64,000 bases of DNA. Origin: Neobacillus sp. PS2-9. GTDB taxonomy: Bacteria > Bacillota > Bacilli > Bacillales > Cytobacillaceae. Location of the stretch: assembly GCF_030915525.1 (NCBI RefSeq), contig NZ_CP133269.1, positions 1,885,001-1,949,000 on the forward strand, read 5' to 3'. The notes under the pieces are model-generated. The model did no database searches and was not told where the DNA came from. It worked only from the letters and a program-made list of their open reading frames with translations. Shown here in pieces: positions 8,487-16,808 of this stretch (within the stretch, counting starts at the first letter, position 1; every line of letters starts with the position of its first letter). Made by a program: the position numbers and the translations under genes.

Positions 8487-10412
8487 ATGCAAAATCGGAT
8501 GCCGTTTGAAATCTCAAAAACAGAATCCTTTTATGACAAATTAAGTGAATGGATTGGCGATTTATTTTATGATATATTGCCAGAAGCTGGCTTTGAATTA
8601 AGGGATGAGCAAATTTTCATGGCTTTTCAATTAGAAAAAGCGTTCAAGGACAAAAAAATAATGTTTGCTGAAGCCGGTGTAGGAACAGGAAAAACGATTG
8701 TTTATTTACTTTATTCGATTATGTACGCTCGGTATACCAATAGACCCGCAGTGATTGCTTGTGCAGATGAAACATTGATTGAACAGCTTGTGAAAAAAGA
8801 GGGCGACATTGCGAAACTGGAAAAAGTACTTGGATTAAATATCGATGTTCGCTTGGCAAAATCAAGGGATCAGTATTTATGTTTAAAGAAGCTTGATCAA
8901 GTGAGGAATAATGACTTTTCAGATGATATTTCTGAAATCTATGAGAAATTACCTGATTTTGTTCACACAGGAAGTTCGATGCAAGCGTTTGAGAAATATG
9001 GTGACAGAAGGGAGTTTCCAAGTCTTTCTGATGATAAATGGAGTCATGTTAATTGGGATTCCCTACAAGATTGTTTTTCCTGTGAAAAACGCCATCGATG
9101 TGGTCTGACATTACACCGTGAATATTATCGTCATTCAACAGATCTAATTATCTGTTCCCATGATTTTTATATGGAACACGTTTGGACGAAAGAATCACGA
9201 AAACGAGAAGGACAGCTCCCATTATTACCTGAACATTCATCTGTTGTTTTTGATGAAGGACACTTACTTGAATATGCCGCACAAAAGGCATTAAGTTACC
9301 GCTTTACCGATTACACATTGGAAACACTGTTAACTAGGTTAATGGAAAACGAAGTACGTGAAAAGACATTGTATACGATTGATGAGGCTTTACTAGAGAA
9401 TGAAGCATTTTTTAACACCATTACACAATTTTCCTCTCAATCAATAGGCTCAGAAAAACAAATAATTACTAAACATCCATTAGTAATGAAATCTTGTAGA
9501 AAACTGCTCTCGACTCTTCAAACGCTAGAAGAAGAGTTGGTTTTTGAAAGTGAATTATATGTTATTAATGAATATGACTTAAGAATTGTAGAGGAGTATT
9601 TAGAACAAATTACGTACTCTTTATCACTTTTTCTACAAGAATTAAACGGAATTACTTGGTTTGAAGAGAACAGAGGTGAACGGACACTTGTCATTATGCC
9701 AAAAATGGTTGAAGAAGTGATGAGAGAAGAGGTATTTTCACAGAAGAAACCGTTTATTTTCTCTTCAGCAACACTGGCTAATCAAAAATCCTTTGATTAT
9801 ATTGCTAAAAGTCTTGGTGTACAGGACTACCTGTCATTTTCTGTTTCATCGCCATTTGATTATGATGAAAAAATGAAAATCTATCTCCCGCGGTTTTTAC
9901 CTGGCAATTTTGTTGAAAAAACAAAATACCTAGTAAAAATGATTCAGAAAACCGAGGGTCGTGCACTTATCCTTTTAAATAATAAAGAAGAACTGACCTA
10001 CTTGAAAAGTAAGCTATTAGGGGCTGTTCCATATCCAATTTATTTTGAAGGTGATGAAGAGATAAGTACGCTTGTTTCCAAGTTTCAAAATGAAGAGCAG
10101 GCAATTCTATGTTCTATTCATCTTTGGGAAGGACTTGACATCCCAGGAAGATCACTTGAAAACGTGTTTATCTATTCCCTACCATATCCACCTAATGATC
10201 CTGTTTTTACTGCAAAAAGAGAAGGAGTTGCTCATCCGTTTGAAGAGGTGGACTTACCTTATATGCTCCTTCGCCTGCGTCAGGGAATAGGACGTTTAAT
10301 CAGGAGTGAAACCGACGAGGGAATGGTGCACATCCTATTAGATGAAAACATCGATTCTGAGGTATTACAAAAAGTTAAGAATGCATTGCCTACGGAAGCA
10401 AAAGAACAATAA
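8487..10412 (+). CDS. ypvA: YpvA, DinG/XPD-type iron-sulfur DNA helicase
   Basis: A 641-residue superfamily 2 helicase. Walker A (AEAGVGTGKT) lies near residues 61-70 and the DEAH variant VFDEGH near 255. Between them are four cysteines (one in QYLCLKK, three in DCFSCEKRHRC) in the arrangement that binds the 4Fe-4S cluster of XPD/DinG helicases. The C-terminal motif RLRQGIGRLIRS is the arginine-finger motif VI. It probably resolves DNA structures in repair or replication. The ATG has GGAGG upstream. Position after rlmL matches B. subtilis ypvA; gene order diverges after this point. Confidence 0.9.
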   Translation: MQNRMPFEISKTESFYDKLSEWIGDLFYDILPEAGFELRDEQIFMAFQLEKAFKDKKIMFAEAGVGTGKTIVYLLYSIMYARYTNRPAVIACADETLIEQLVKKEGDIAKLEKVLGLNIDVRLAKSRDQYLCLKKLDQVRNNDFSDDISEIYEKLPDFVHTGSSMQAFEKYGDRREFPSLSDDKWSHVNWDSLQDCFSCEKRHRCGLTLHREYYRHSTDLIICSHDFYMEHVWTKESRKREGQLPLLPEHSSVVFDEGHLLEYAAQKALSYRFTDYTLETLLTRLMENEVREKTLYTIDEALLENEAFFNTITQFSSQSIGSEKQIITKHPLVMKSCRKLLSTLQTLEEELVFESELYVINEYDLRIVEEYLEQITYSLSLFLQELNGITWFEENRGERTLVIMPKMVEEVMREEVFSQKKPFIFSSATLANQKSFDYIAKSLGVQDYLSFSVSSPFDYDEKMKIYLPRFLPGNFVEKTKYLVKMIQKTEGRALILLNNKEELTYLKSKLLGAVPYPIYFEGDEEISTLVSKFQNEEQAILCSIHLWEGLDIPGRSLENVFIYSLPYPPNDPVFTAKREGVAHPFEEVDLPYMLLRLRQGIGRLIRSETDEGMVHILLDENIDSEVLQKVKNALPTEAKEQ

Positions 10413-10420
10413 AACAAAAA

Positions 10421-10460
10421 AGCGGAAGCAGCCAATTTTGGCGCTTCCGCTTTTCTTTTT
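10421..10460 (+). terminator. ypvA terminator
   Basis: AGCGGAAGC pairs with GCTTCCGCT around a 13-base loop and is followed by TTTTCTTTTT. The same GCTTCCGCTTTTC string ends the repeat just downstream. Confidence 0.8.
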
Positions 10461-10474
10461 ACCTAATAAGAATG

Positions 10475-10617
10475 TAAAATTCGACTTTGAGAATTGTCCA
10501 GCTCCAGCGCCTAGCCCCTCGGGTCAAATAACCTTCGGCAATAAAAGTCAAAAGGCGGACTTTTCTTGCCGAAGAACATTTGCCTGTCGGGGCTGAACAA
10601 GGCGCTTCCGCTTTTCT
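10475..10617 (+). repeat. Dispersed repeat family A, copy 1
   Basis: About 143 bases that recur, inverted, at 33669-33811. The element can fold into one long imperfect hairpin: AGCGCC with GGCGCT, AGCCCC with GGGGCT, and an inner arm TTCGGCAA with TTGCCGAA. It fills the gap between the convergent genes ypvA and the SufT-like gene. Confidence 0.85.
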
Positions 10618-10618
10618 T

Positions 10619-10918
10619 TTAACGTCCTAATAGTTTTAGACCTTCTGGTGTCATTTTTTCTGGGGACCATGCTGGTTCCCAAACAAGATTAACTTCCACA
10701 TTTCTTGTTTCTTCCAGTCCTTGAACACTATATCGGACACCTGTTGTGATGCTATCATGCAACGGGCAGCCAGGTGTTGTTAATGTCATGGTAATCGTAA
10801 CATCGGCTTCATCAGAAACTTCAACATTATATATTAATCCAAGGTCAACCACATTGATATTTAATTCTGGATCGTAGACACTTTTTAATGCTTCTAGGAC
10901 TTTTTCTTTTACAATCAT
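10619..10918 (-). CDS. SufT/MIP18-type (DUF59) iron-sulfur assembly protein
   Basis: The protein of 99 residues is a DUF59 domain: YDPELNINVVDLGLIYNV near the N terminus and the TTPGCPLHD loop with the family's reactive cysteine. Such proteins help mature iron-sulfur proteins. I choose the ATG whose complement ends at 10918 because GAGGTG lies just upstream; the GTG at 10927 is inside that ribosome site. It is the last gene of the operon that begins with the Crp/Fnr regulator at 13392, suggesting a role in repairing or making clusters damaged by nitric oxide (inference). Confidence 0.88.
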   Translation of the reverse strand: MIVKEKVLEALKSVYDPELNINVVDLGLIYNVEVSDEADVTITMTLTTPGCPLHDSITTGVRYSVQGLEETRNVEVNLVWEPAWSPEKMTPEGLKLLGR

Positions 10919-10931
10919 GATGTACACCTCA

Positions 10932-12176
10932 CTATTTTTTTAGAACGCTTAAAATACTAACTGCAAATACAATAAATACCACCGACAAAATCATCTGGCC
11001 AATAGTAAAAAGAATCGTTACTTTTAGTACAAAAGAAACAAAGATCACTAATACTGAAAGAATGAAAAACAAGAAGAGAGGAACAACAATCTTCTCATTC
11101 ATCATGTCCTTTAAGGATGGGACCGCTTTTTTTCCAATTTCCTTACTATATTTATAGGTCCACCACAAGAATGGAACGATTTTGTAGAGATATCCGATTA
11201 TGCTCAGGACAACCCATAAAAATAAATAGCAATAAATGAATGGACCAGCAAGAGAAGTTATGGCTTTTGTCCATACTAGGATGAATGCCGCTAAATGTAG
11301 GATATTCCCTAATCCAATCGCAACTAATGCAAACGTAAAAGGCTTATCCAGCTTCTTTTTCAATCGTTTTTTAATAATAATGCTTATATGATAACTAAAA
11401 ACGGAAAATCCTGCTAACAGTAAAAAGAACCCCATTTTTAAAAGAATATGATTATCCATAAAGAAGGAAGTCAATAAAGTGACAAGACCTCCAGTATAAA
11501 GCCCATAAACAAATCTAGCGTGTATCATGGGAAATCCATGAGATAGGGAAAACATAGGTACCATTTTATAAGAAAATCCAAAAATTAGTAATGTAAACCA
11601 ACCGGTTACGCCCATTAATAAATGACTTTTAAATATAGATTGATAATTTGCAGCACCAAAACCTGTTTTCAGGCTATAAATCATGGTAATTCCCAAGATG
11701 ATAGTAATAAATAAACAAACTAATGCTGTGCCAACAAATGCTGTAAGAATATTCGGCTTTGCTTGTTTTTTTAATGTCATATACATTTGAAATAAAAACA
11801 TCATTATTCCCAATAGTGTAAGGCTTCCAGGAATCAAGGCATTTTGCGGTGCCCAATATAACATACCAGAAAAGGACAGAATTCCTGCTGCCGTGATAGA
11901 AAATTGAATAAAACCGAACTTTTCACTCCATATTTTTGTTAAAAATGCTACAGGTACTAGCTGATACATAGCGCCCATGGCGGCCATTAATGCCCATCCT
12001 AAGACTAATAAATGAGCAGAAGACCAGATTGCAGGAATTCTAAAGCTTCCAGCTGCCAACATTTGACCATTTATTAATAGGATCAATTGGGAAAGAACCA
12101 ATGCAATCAAACTAAAAAAGATAAAGGAAATAGGAAGCTTAATATTTGTTTCACTTCCCATAGATTGAGGAAGCAT
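10932..12176 (-). CDS. Polytopic membrane protein of the NO operon, heme-copper-oxidase-subunit-I-like
   Basis: A 414-residue protein with about 12 hydrophobic spans. Conserved-looking histidines occur in helix contexts that recall subunit I of heme-copper oxidases and NnrS-type proteins: SAHLLVLGW near residue 54, FKSHLLMGVTGWF near 185, and ILHLAAF near 290. There is no complete set of six heme/copper ligands, so catalytic oxidase activity is doubtful. Proteins of this kind are found beside NO reductase genes in Gram-positive denitrifiers. It lies 14 bases after a DUF2249 gene in the same operon. A role in NO metabolism or heme handling is inferred. Confidence 0.7.
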   Translation of the reverse strand: MLPQSMGSETNIKLPISFIFFSLIALVLSQLILLINGQMLAAGSFRIPAIWSSAHLLVLGWALMAAMGAMYQLVPVAFLTKIWSEKFGFIQFSITAAGILSFSGMLYWAPQNALIPGSLTLLGIMMFLFQMYMTLKKQAKPNILTAFVGTALVCLFITIILGITMIYSLKTGFGAANYQSIFKSHLLMGVTGWFTLLIFGFSYKMVPMFSLSHGFPMIHARFVYGLYTGGLVTLLTSFFMDNHILLKMGFFLLLAGFSVFSYHISIIIKKRLKKKLDKPFTFALVAIGLGNILHLAAFILVWTKAITSLAGPFIYCYLFLWVVLSIIGYLYKIVPFLWWTYKYSKEIGKKAVPSLKDMMNEKIVVPLFLFFILSVLVIFVSFVLKVTILFTIGQMILSVVFIVFAVSILSVLKK

Positions 12177-12190
12177 ACATGATCACCTAC

Positions 12191-12406
12191 TTACCGGAAG
12201 ATTTCAATCTTGAAACTTCCGTCATTTTGTTGTTCTGTTCGTTGCTTGTAGCCCAATTCTTCCAACTGTTCGTAAAGAAACATGGGTCTTCTATCATTTA
12301 TTATTGTTAAAACCTCATTTTCATTCAATGTTTCTAAAGCGGCTAACGTTCTCATCATTGGCTGTGGGGGTTCTAACCCCCGATTATCTAAAATCAACGT
12401 ATTCAC
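12191..12406 (-). CDS. DUF2249 protein, TusA-like fold (71 residues)
   Basis: The sequence LDNRGLEPPQPMMRTLAAL followed by LTIINDRRPMFLYEQLEELGY is the DUF2249 pattern, a small TusA-like alpha/beta fold often fused to hemerythrin-type NO-repair proteins. It lacks the TusA catalytic cysteine, so sulfur transfer by that route is unlikely. It is the third gene of the regulator operon. Function is unknown. Confidence 0.82.
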   Translation of the reverse strand: MNTLILDNRGLEPPQPMMRTLAALETLNENEVLTIINDRRPMFLYEQLEELGYKQRTEQQNDGSFKIEIFR

Positions 12407-12445
12407 CTTCCATGTATTAAAATTCTTACCTCTATCGCTCTTTAT

Positions 12446-12679
12446 TTATCTTGTTTTTGTAAAGGTTATTTTCCAGTGTTTTTTATCAATTTCCTCTTCC
12501 TCATGGGTAAAACCTTTTGCCTTTAGTACGCTGAAAAGTGGAACTGGTTTAAACGGGGCATGTAGGATAAAGAGATCATTTGTTTTACACTCCTTAACGG
12601 CCTCCATAATCTTTTGGAAAGGTTCCAATTTATTTTTTAAATCCTCGCGGACATCAAGTTCAATAATTCGTTGTGCCAT
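12446..12679 (-). CDS. DUF2249 protein (77 residues)
   Basis: A second DUF2249 protein: IIELDVREDLKNKLEPFQKIM, then FILHAPFKPVPLFSVLKAKGF. The HAPFKPVPLF segment is the family's most conserved part. It carries one cysteine (near residue 31) outside the TusA active-site position. It lies 20 bases after the Crp/Fnr gene and 39 bases before the next DUF2249 gene, so it is co-transcribed. Two different paralogues in tandem suggests they form a complex or bind different ligands (inference). Confidence 0.85.
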   Translation of the reverse strand: MAQRIIELDVREDLKNKLEPFQKIMEAVKECKTNDLFILHAPFKPVPLFSVLKAKGFTHEEEEIDKKHWKITFTKTR

Positions 12680-12699
12680 TTATGACAACTCCTCTAATT

Positions 12700-13392
12700 T
12701 TAATAGAATAATTCCTGTTGAAGTGCTTCACGGTCGATTAAGTAATATCCCTCATCGTCCTGTATGACGTATTCTTTCTTTTTAACTTGATTTATTGTGC
12801 GGCTTACGGTCTCCCTAGAAGTACCAATCATATTGGCTAATTCTCTATTCGTAAATTGAGTGGTAAACCGATATCGATCTCCAACCTTATCACCGTTAGT
12901 TTTGCATAATCTAATAAGTAATAAAATGATCTGTTCATATGTGTTATGAAGTACTTGCGCTTCTAACCTTCCTTGAAGATCTACAATTTTTTCACCTAAC
13001 ACTTTAAAAAGTTTAATGCAGAGCTCCGGATAGGAAATTAATATTTCTTCAAACTTGTCTATAGGAATTACCACTAAATGAGCATCTTCCATAACTTCCG
13101 CGTGTGCGGGGAAATTACCTTTTCTGAAAAATCCAGCATGTGGAAACATCTCTCCAGGTTCGAGAACGGATATGATTTGTTCTTTCCCAGCTTGGTCTGT
13201 CTTATAGATTTTAATTTTTCCACTATGAATAAAGAAGACTCTATCAAGTGGGTCATCTTGCATGAAAACATACATCTTATGTTTATAAAATCGGGTTTGT
13301 GCAATTTTTACGATGGGTTCAAGTTCTTGTGTACTTAATTCCTTGAAGATTGGAACCTCGGACAATCTTCTGATAATATCCACTTGCTTCAA
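12700..13392 (-). CDS. Crp/Fnr-family regulator (copy 2), head of the NO operon
   Basis: This 230-residue regulator has the effector beta-roll, dimer helix and a helix-turn-helix with R-E-T-V-S-R at 193-198. Cysteines occur only at 125 and 163, so no oxygen-sensing 4Fe-4S site is visible. It is very close to the regulator at 234-932, differing mainly at both ends. It is the first gene of a five-gene operon and is divergent from norB. Its own promoter carries a matching box at -41.5, so positive autoregulation is plausible. NO or anaerobiosis is the likely signal, from context only. Confidence 0.87.
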   Translation of the reverse strand: MKQVDIIRRLSEVPIFKELSTQELEPIVKIAQTRFYKHKMYVFMQDDPLDRVFFIHSGKIKIYKTDQAGKEQIISVLEPGEMFPHAGFFRKGNFPAHAEVMEDAHLVVIPIDKFEEILISYPELCIKLFKVLGEKIVDLQGRLEAQVLHNTYEQIILLLIRLCKTNGDKVGDRYRFTTQFTNRELANMIGTSRETVSRTINQVKKKEYVIQDDEGYYLIDREALQQELFY

Positions 13393-13430
13393 TTAACATC
13401 ACCTTCATATTAGTAATTCAACTTAGCTTC

Positions 13431-13473
13431 ATTGTAGCAAGGATTTCACACTGGATATGTGACCTCCGTCATA
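13431..13473 (-). promoter_or_regulatory. Class II-type Crp/Fnr promoter of the regulator operon
   Basis: On the minus strand TATGACGGAGGTCACA (13473-13458, one mismatch to TGTGA-N6-TCACA) is followed by TACAAT (13436-13431). The box centre lies 29.5 bases before the first base of that -10, which puts it at -41.5 from the predicted start near 13424, the classic activator position. Confidence 0.6.
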
Positions 13474-13506
13474 GCTAGAGATCTTTTTGAAAATAATTCT
13501 CGGTTG

Positions 13507-13522
13507 CGTGATAAATATCACA
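13507..13522 (+). promoter_or_regulatory. Crp/Fnr box upstream of norB
   Basis: CGTGA-TAAATA-TCACA is one base from TGTGA-N6-TCACA. It lies 85 bases before norB. A -10-like TACAAT is at 13567-13572, which would put the box near -64, a class I-like distance. Confidence 0.6.
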
Positions 13523-13606
13523 GGGGTAGGATGAGGCGCTTCACTTTGTGAGATGGCTATCAAAGTTACAATACGAGTGTAAAGAAACATGAGAGGATGA
13601 AAGGGT

Positions 13607-15970
13607 ATGGAAATTCAGCGGGGAACACAGGCAAAAAAAGTGGTAAAGGCAAATAAAAATGCCTTGTTGAAGTCCACATTAATTATTACCATTTTACTTA
13701 GTTTCACTGTCTTATTAGCGGGAGGCTATTGGATATTTAAGGAACAGGCCCCTAGACCAATAGAGGTAACCAATGAAAAAGGCGAGGTATTATTTACAAA
13801 AGACTCCATAATGGGTGGTCAGGCAGTTTTCCAAAAATATGGCTTAATGGATTATGGAACGGTTTTAGGGCATGGATCCTACATGGGTCCAGATTATACA
13901 GCGGAAGCATTAAAAATCTATACAGAAGGTATGCAGGATTTTAAAGCTAATGAAGATTATGGCAAAGATTATTCGAAATTAAATGCAGATGAAAAAGTCA
14001 TTATTAAAAATAAAGTAATTAAAGAAATGCGCAAAAATAGATATGACAGCAGCAAAGATACAATGGAGCTAACAAATGCTCAAGCTTTTGGTCTTGAGAA
14101 AGTGAGAGCCTACTATAAAGATATCTTTACAAAGGGTGACGGCTGGGGATTAAAGGCAAACCTTATTAAAGAAAAGGATATACCTGCTAAGGATCGTGCC
14201 TATGTTGCAAAGGGTGATCAGATTACCCAGATTTCAGACTTCTTCTTTTGGACGGCTTGGCTTTCAAGTACAGTACGTGAAGGTGATAAAATCACCTATA
14301 CAAATAACTGGCCCTACTATGAAGACGCTGGAAATCATTTATCCTTCTCTGCTATTTGGTGGAGCGGTGCAAGTGTAACCATACTTATTTTAATGATTGG
14401 TATTATTCTTTATTTATTCTACCGTTATCAGTTTGGTATGCAAGAGGCTTATAAAGAAGGCAAGTTTCCACAAATTGATTTACGTAAAATGCCAGTGACA
14501 AATTCACAAGTAAAATCAGGGAAATATTTTACCATCGTATCTGTATTATTCTTTGTTCAGTGTATGTTTGGTGCGTTACTTGCTCACTATTATATTGAAC
14601 CTGATACATTCTTTGGAATTAAGTGGATCCATGATATTCTTCCATTTAACATCACTAAAGGCTATCACTTACAACTTGCAATATTCTGGATTGCAACAGC
14701 ATGGCTAGGTATGGGGATTTATGTAGCTCCATTAGTCGGTGGTTATGAGCCTAAGAAACAAGGCTTATTGGTAGATATTTTATTCTGGGCTCTTGTTGTC
14801 CTGGTGGGCGGCAGTATGGTTGGAGAATGGCTTGGAGCAAATGGATATTTAGGAAATCAATGGTTCTTATTCGGTCACACTGGTTGGGAATATATTGAAC
14901 TCGGCCGCGTATGGCAGCTCATATTAATTGTTGGTATGTTGATTTGGTTGTTCATTGTATTTAGAGGTGTTAAAGCAGGTCTAAAGCGTGAGACAGATCG
15001 CGGCGGACTTATCCACCTATTATTCTACTCAGCTATTGCTGTACCGGCATTCTATATTTTTGCATTATTTATCAATCCTGGTACTAGCTTCACATTCGCA
15101 GATTATTGGCGTTGGTGGATTATTCACTTATGGGTAGAAGGTATTTTTGAAGTTTTTGCAGTAGTCGTCATTGGTTTCTTAATGGTTCAATTAGGTCTAG
15201 TAACCAAGAAATCAACCGTAAGACAATTATACTTCCAATTAATCCTGCTATTAGGCAGCGGTGTAATCGGTATTGGTCACCACTATTATTATAACGGTTC
15301 TGCAGAAGTATGGTTAGGACTTGGCGCGGTGTTCTCAGCGTTAGAAGTTATCCCATTAACCTTGTTAATCCTTGAAGCATATGAGCAATACAAAATGATG
15401 CGTGAGGGTGGAATTAATTTCCCTTATAAAGGTACCTTCTGGTTCTTAATCTCTGTCGCAATTTGGAACTTGGTTGGTGCAGGTGTACTTGGATTCTTAA
15501 TCAACTTACCAGCAGTAAGCTATTTTGAACACGGACAATTCTTAACACCAACACACGGCCATGCATCAATGATGGGTGTATACGGAATGTTTGCAGTAGC
15601 AGTTCTATTGTATTCACTAAGAAACATTGTTAAGCCAGAGGCTTGGAATGATAAATGGATTAAAGTTAGCTGTGTTTTATTAAATATCGGTCTTGCAGGT
15701 ATGGTATTCCTATCATTACTACCAGTTGGTTTCATTCAAATTAAAGAAGCCTTCTATCATGGTTATGCAGCAAGCCGCTCTGCATCATTCCTTCAAAAGG
15801 ATATCGTGCAAACTCTACTAACATGGCGTGCGGTACCTGATACCATTTTCCTTATTGGTGTGTTAATTTTAGTAATATTCTGTATAAAAGCACTCTTTAA
15901 CTTACGTAAACCAACTCATAAGGAAGAAGAGCAACTTCCTGTTAAAGATCTTTCTATCGACGAAGAGTAA
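13607..15970 (+). CDS. norB: Quinol-dependent nitric oxide reductase (qNor)
   Basis: qNor reduces two NO to N2O with electrons from quinol in the membrane. At 787 residues it has the single-chain form: one N-terminal span, an extracytoplasmic NorC-like domain without a CxxCH heme motif (about 40-250), then 12-13 spans of the NorB domain. Ligand motifs seen are FNITKGYHLQLA, HLWVEGIFEVFAV, GIGHHYYYNG (two metal-binding histidines) and THGHASMMGVYG (heme histidines). The ATG at 13607 has GAGAGGATGAAAGGG upstream. It is divergent from the Crp/Fnr operon and preceded by a matching box. No CuA domain or norC partner is present, so it is not the qCuANor type. Confidence 0.94.
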   Translation: MEIQRGTQAKKVVKANKNALLKSTLIITILLSFTVLLAGGYWIFKEQAPRPIEVTNEKGEVLFTKDSIMGGQAVFQKYGLMDYGTVLGHGSYMGPDYTAEALKIYTEGMQDFKANEDYGKDYSKLNADEKVIIKNKVIKEMRKNRYDSSKDTMELTNAQAFGLEKVRAYYKDIFTKGDGWGLKANLIKEKDIPAKDRAYVAKGDQITQISDFFFWTAWLSSTVREGDKITYTNNWPYYEDAGNHLSFSAIWWSGASVTILILMIGIILYLFYRYQFGMQEAYKEGKFPQIDLRKMPVTNSQVKSGKYFTIVSVLFFVQCMFGALLAHYYIEPDTFFGIKWIHDILPFNITKGYHLQLAIFWIATAWLGMGIYVAPLVGGYEPKKQGLLVDILFWALVVLVGGSMVGEWLGANGYLGNQWFLFGHTGWEYIELGRVWQLILIVGMLIWLFIVFRGVKAGLKRETDRGGLIHLLFYSAIAVPAFYIFALFINPGTSFTFADYWRWWIIHLWVEGIFEVFAVVVIGFLMVQLGLVTKKSTVRQLYFQLILLLGSGVIGIGHHYYYNGSAEVWLGLGAVFSALEVIPLTLLILEAYEQYKMMREGGINFPYKGTFWFLISVAIWNLVGAGVLGFLINLPAVSYFEHGQFLTPTHGHASMMGVYGMFAVAVLLYSLRNIVKPEAWNDKWIKVSCVLLNIGLAGMVFLSLLPVGFIQIKEAFYHGYAASRSASFLQKDIVQTLLTWRAVPDTIFLIGVLILVIFCIKALFNLRKPTHKEEEQLPVKDLSIDEE

Positions 15971-15976
15971 TTAGGG

Positions 15977-16104
15977 AGAGGCTGACTCAAAAGCAAAGGT
16001 GTCTGACCCCACAATTCAATATCTAGTTAAAACCTAGTGAAATCTAGTCTGGATATTGTTTTTTTAGTGTGTCAGACCCCTTATGAGTCAGCCTCTTTCT
16101 TTTT
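15977..16104 (+). terminator. norB 3' hairpin with a nested 94-base insert
   Basis: A perfect 13-bp stem (15977-15989 with 16084-16096) ends in a T-rich tract, like a terminator, but its loop is 94 bases. The loop contains two near-direct repeats, GTGTCTGACCCC (15999-16010) and GTGTCAGACCCC (16069-16080), around an inner pair CAATATC / GATATTG. Confidence 0.6.
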
Positions 16105-16234
16105 CCTGTAATAGATTTTCGTAACATTCAAAACAAAGTATTTCATTCTTTTCTGTATGGATGCCGTTAAAAAAGCCATCTAAACAGTATATATTCTTGT
16201 TGCAGCACTTGCATGAGCCTACTAATTCCTTCAT
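16088..16234 (-). CDS. 48-residue Cys-rich, zinc-ribbon-like protein
   Basis: An ATG at 16234 (minus) follows a strong AGGAGG ribosome site and opens 48 codons. Cysteines form C-K-C-C at 8-11, one at 17, and C-F-E-C at 34-37, a layout that suggests a small metal-binding fold. I do not recognise a named family. Its last codons and stop lie inside the right arm of the norB 3' hairpin, so the two transcripts are antisense there. It is divergent from the DUF2249 gene at 16363. Position inside the NO cluster hints at a redox or metal role, unproven. Confidence 0.68.
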   Translation of the reverse strand: MKELVGSCKCCNKNIYCLDGFFNGIHTEKNEILCFECYENLLQEKERG

Positions 16235-16362
16235 TTTTTCTAACCTCCTAACTAAGAAAAGAGTATTAATAAAATCATTTCTTGGGTGTGATAAGATGCA
16301 CTAAAAATGAGAAAAGGATTTCTTATAATGAAATAGAAGTAAACAAAATAAAAGGAGTGATA

Positions 16363-16599
16363 ATGTTGCAAACGTATGCAAAAGTAATCCATGTGCCAGA
16401 CTACCCACCACGTGAAAAGCATCCAACAATCTTTAACGGATTTGATGAGCTATCATCAGGAGAAACCATGATGATTGTTAACGATCATGATCCGAGACCA
16501 CTTTTATACCAGTTCATGATGGAGAGACCTGAACAATTTTCTTGGGAATACCTAGAAGAGGGTCCTGAAACATGGAAGGTTGCAATCAGTAAAAAGTAA
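16363..16599 (+). CDS. DUF2249 protein (78 residues), third copy
   Basis: The product matches DUF2249: HPTIFNGFDELSSGETMMIVNDHDPRPLLYQF, then EYLEEGPETWKVAI. This is the form found as a domain of hemerythrin-like iron-repair proteins (Ric/ScdA type), here as a free-standing protein. I choose the ATG at 16363 because AAAGGAGTGAT lies just upstream; an earlier in-frame start has no ribosome site. A weak Crp/Fnr-like site (16287-16302, TGTGA-N6-GCACT) lies upstream. Location beside norB supports a nitrosative-stress role. Confidence 0.85.
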   Translation: MLQTYAKVIHVPDYPPREKHPTIFNGFDELSSGETMMIVNDHDPRPLLYQFMMERPEQFSWEYLEEGPETWKVAISKK

Positions 16600-16701
16600 G
16601 CTAGGAATTTACACCTTTGAATTTTCCAGGCTGCTTAACTCTTTCTAATCATTTTACGTGTGAATATTTAATTTTCAGTTTTTTCCCTATGAATATATTT
16701 T

Positions 16702-16735
16702 ACAACAGAAAACTCTTTCTGTTGTTTTTTTTATC
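16702..16735 (+). terminator. Terminator after the DUF2249 gene
   Basis: ACAACAGAAA, loop ACTC, TTTCTGTTGT, then eight T residues. Confidence 0.85.
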
Positions 16736-16808
16736 ATTATTAGTCTCAAAAGGCCAACTTTTCAGAATTATATGGTAAAATTTAAACGTTATGAAAGGGG
16801 GCAATGCT

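Noticed and set aside
12282..12767. 161-residue plus-strand frame across the two DUF2249 genes
   Set aside because: Antisense to two recognised genes and to the regulator's 3' end.
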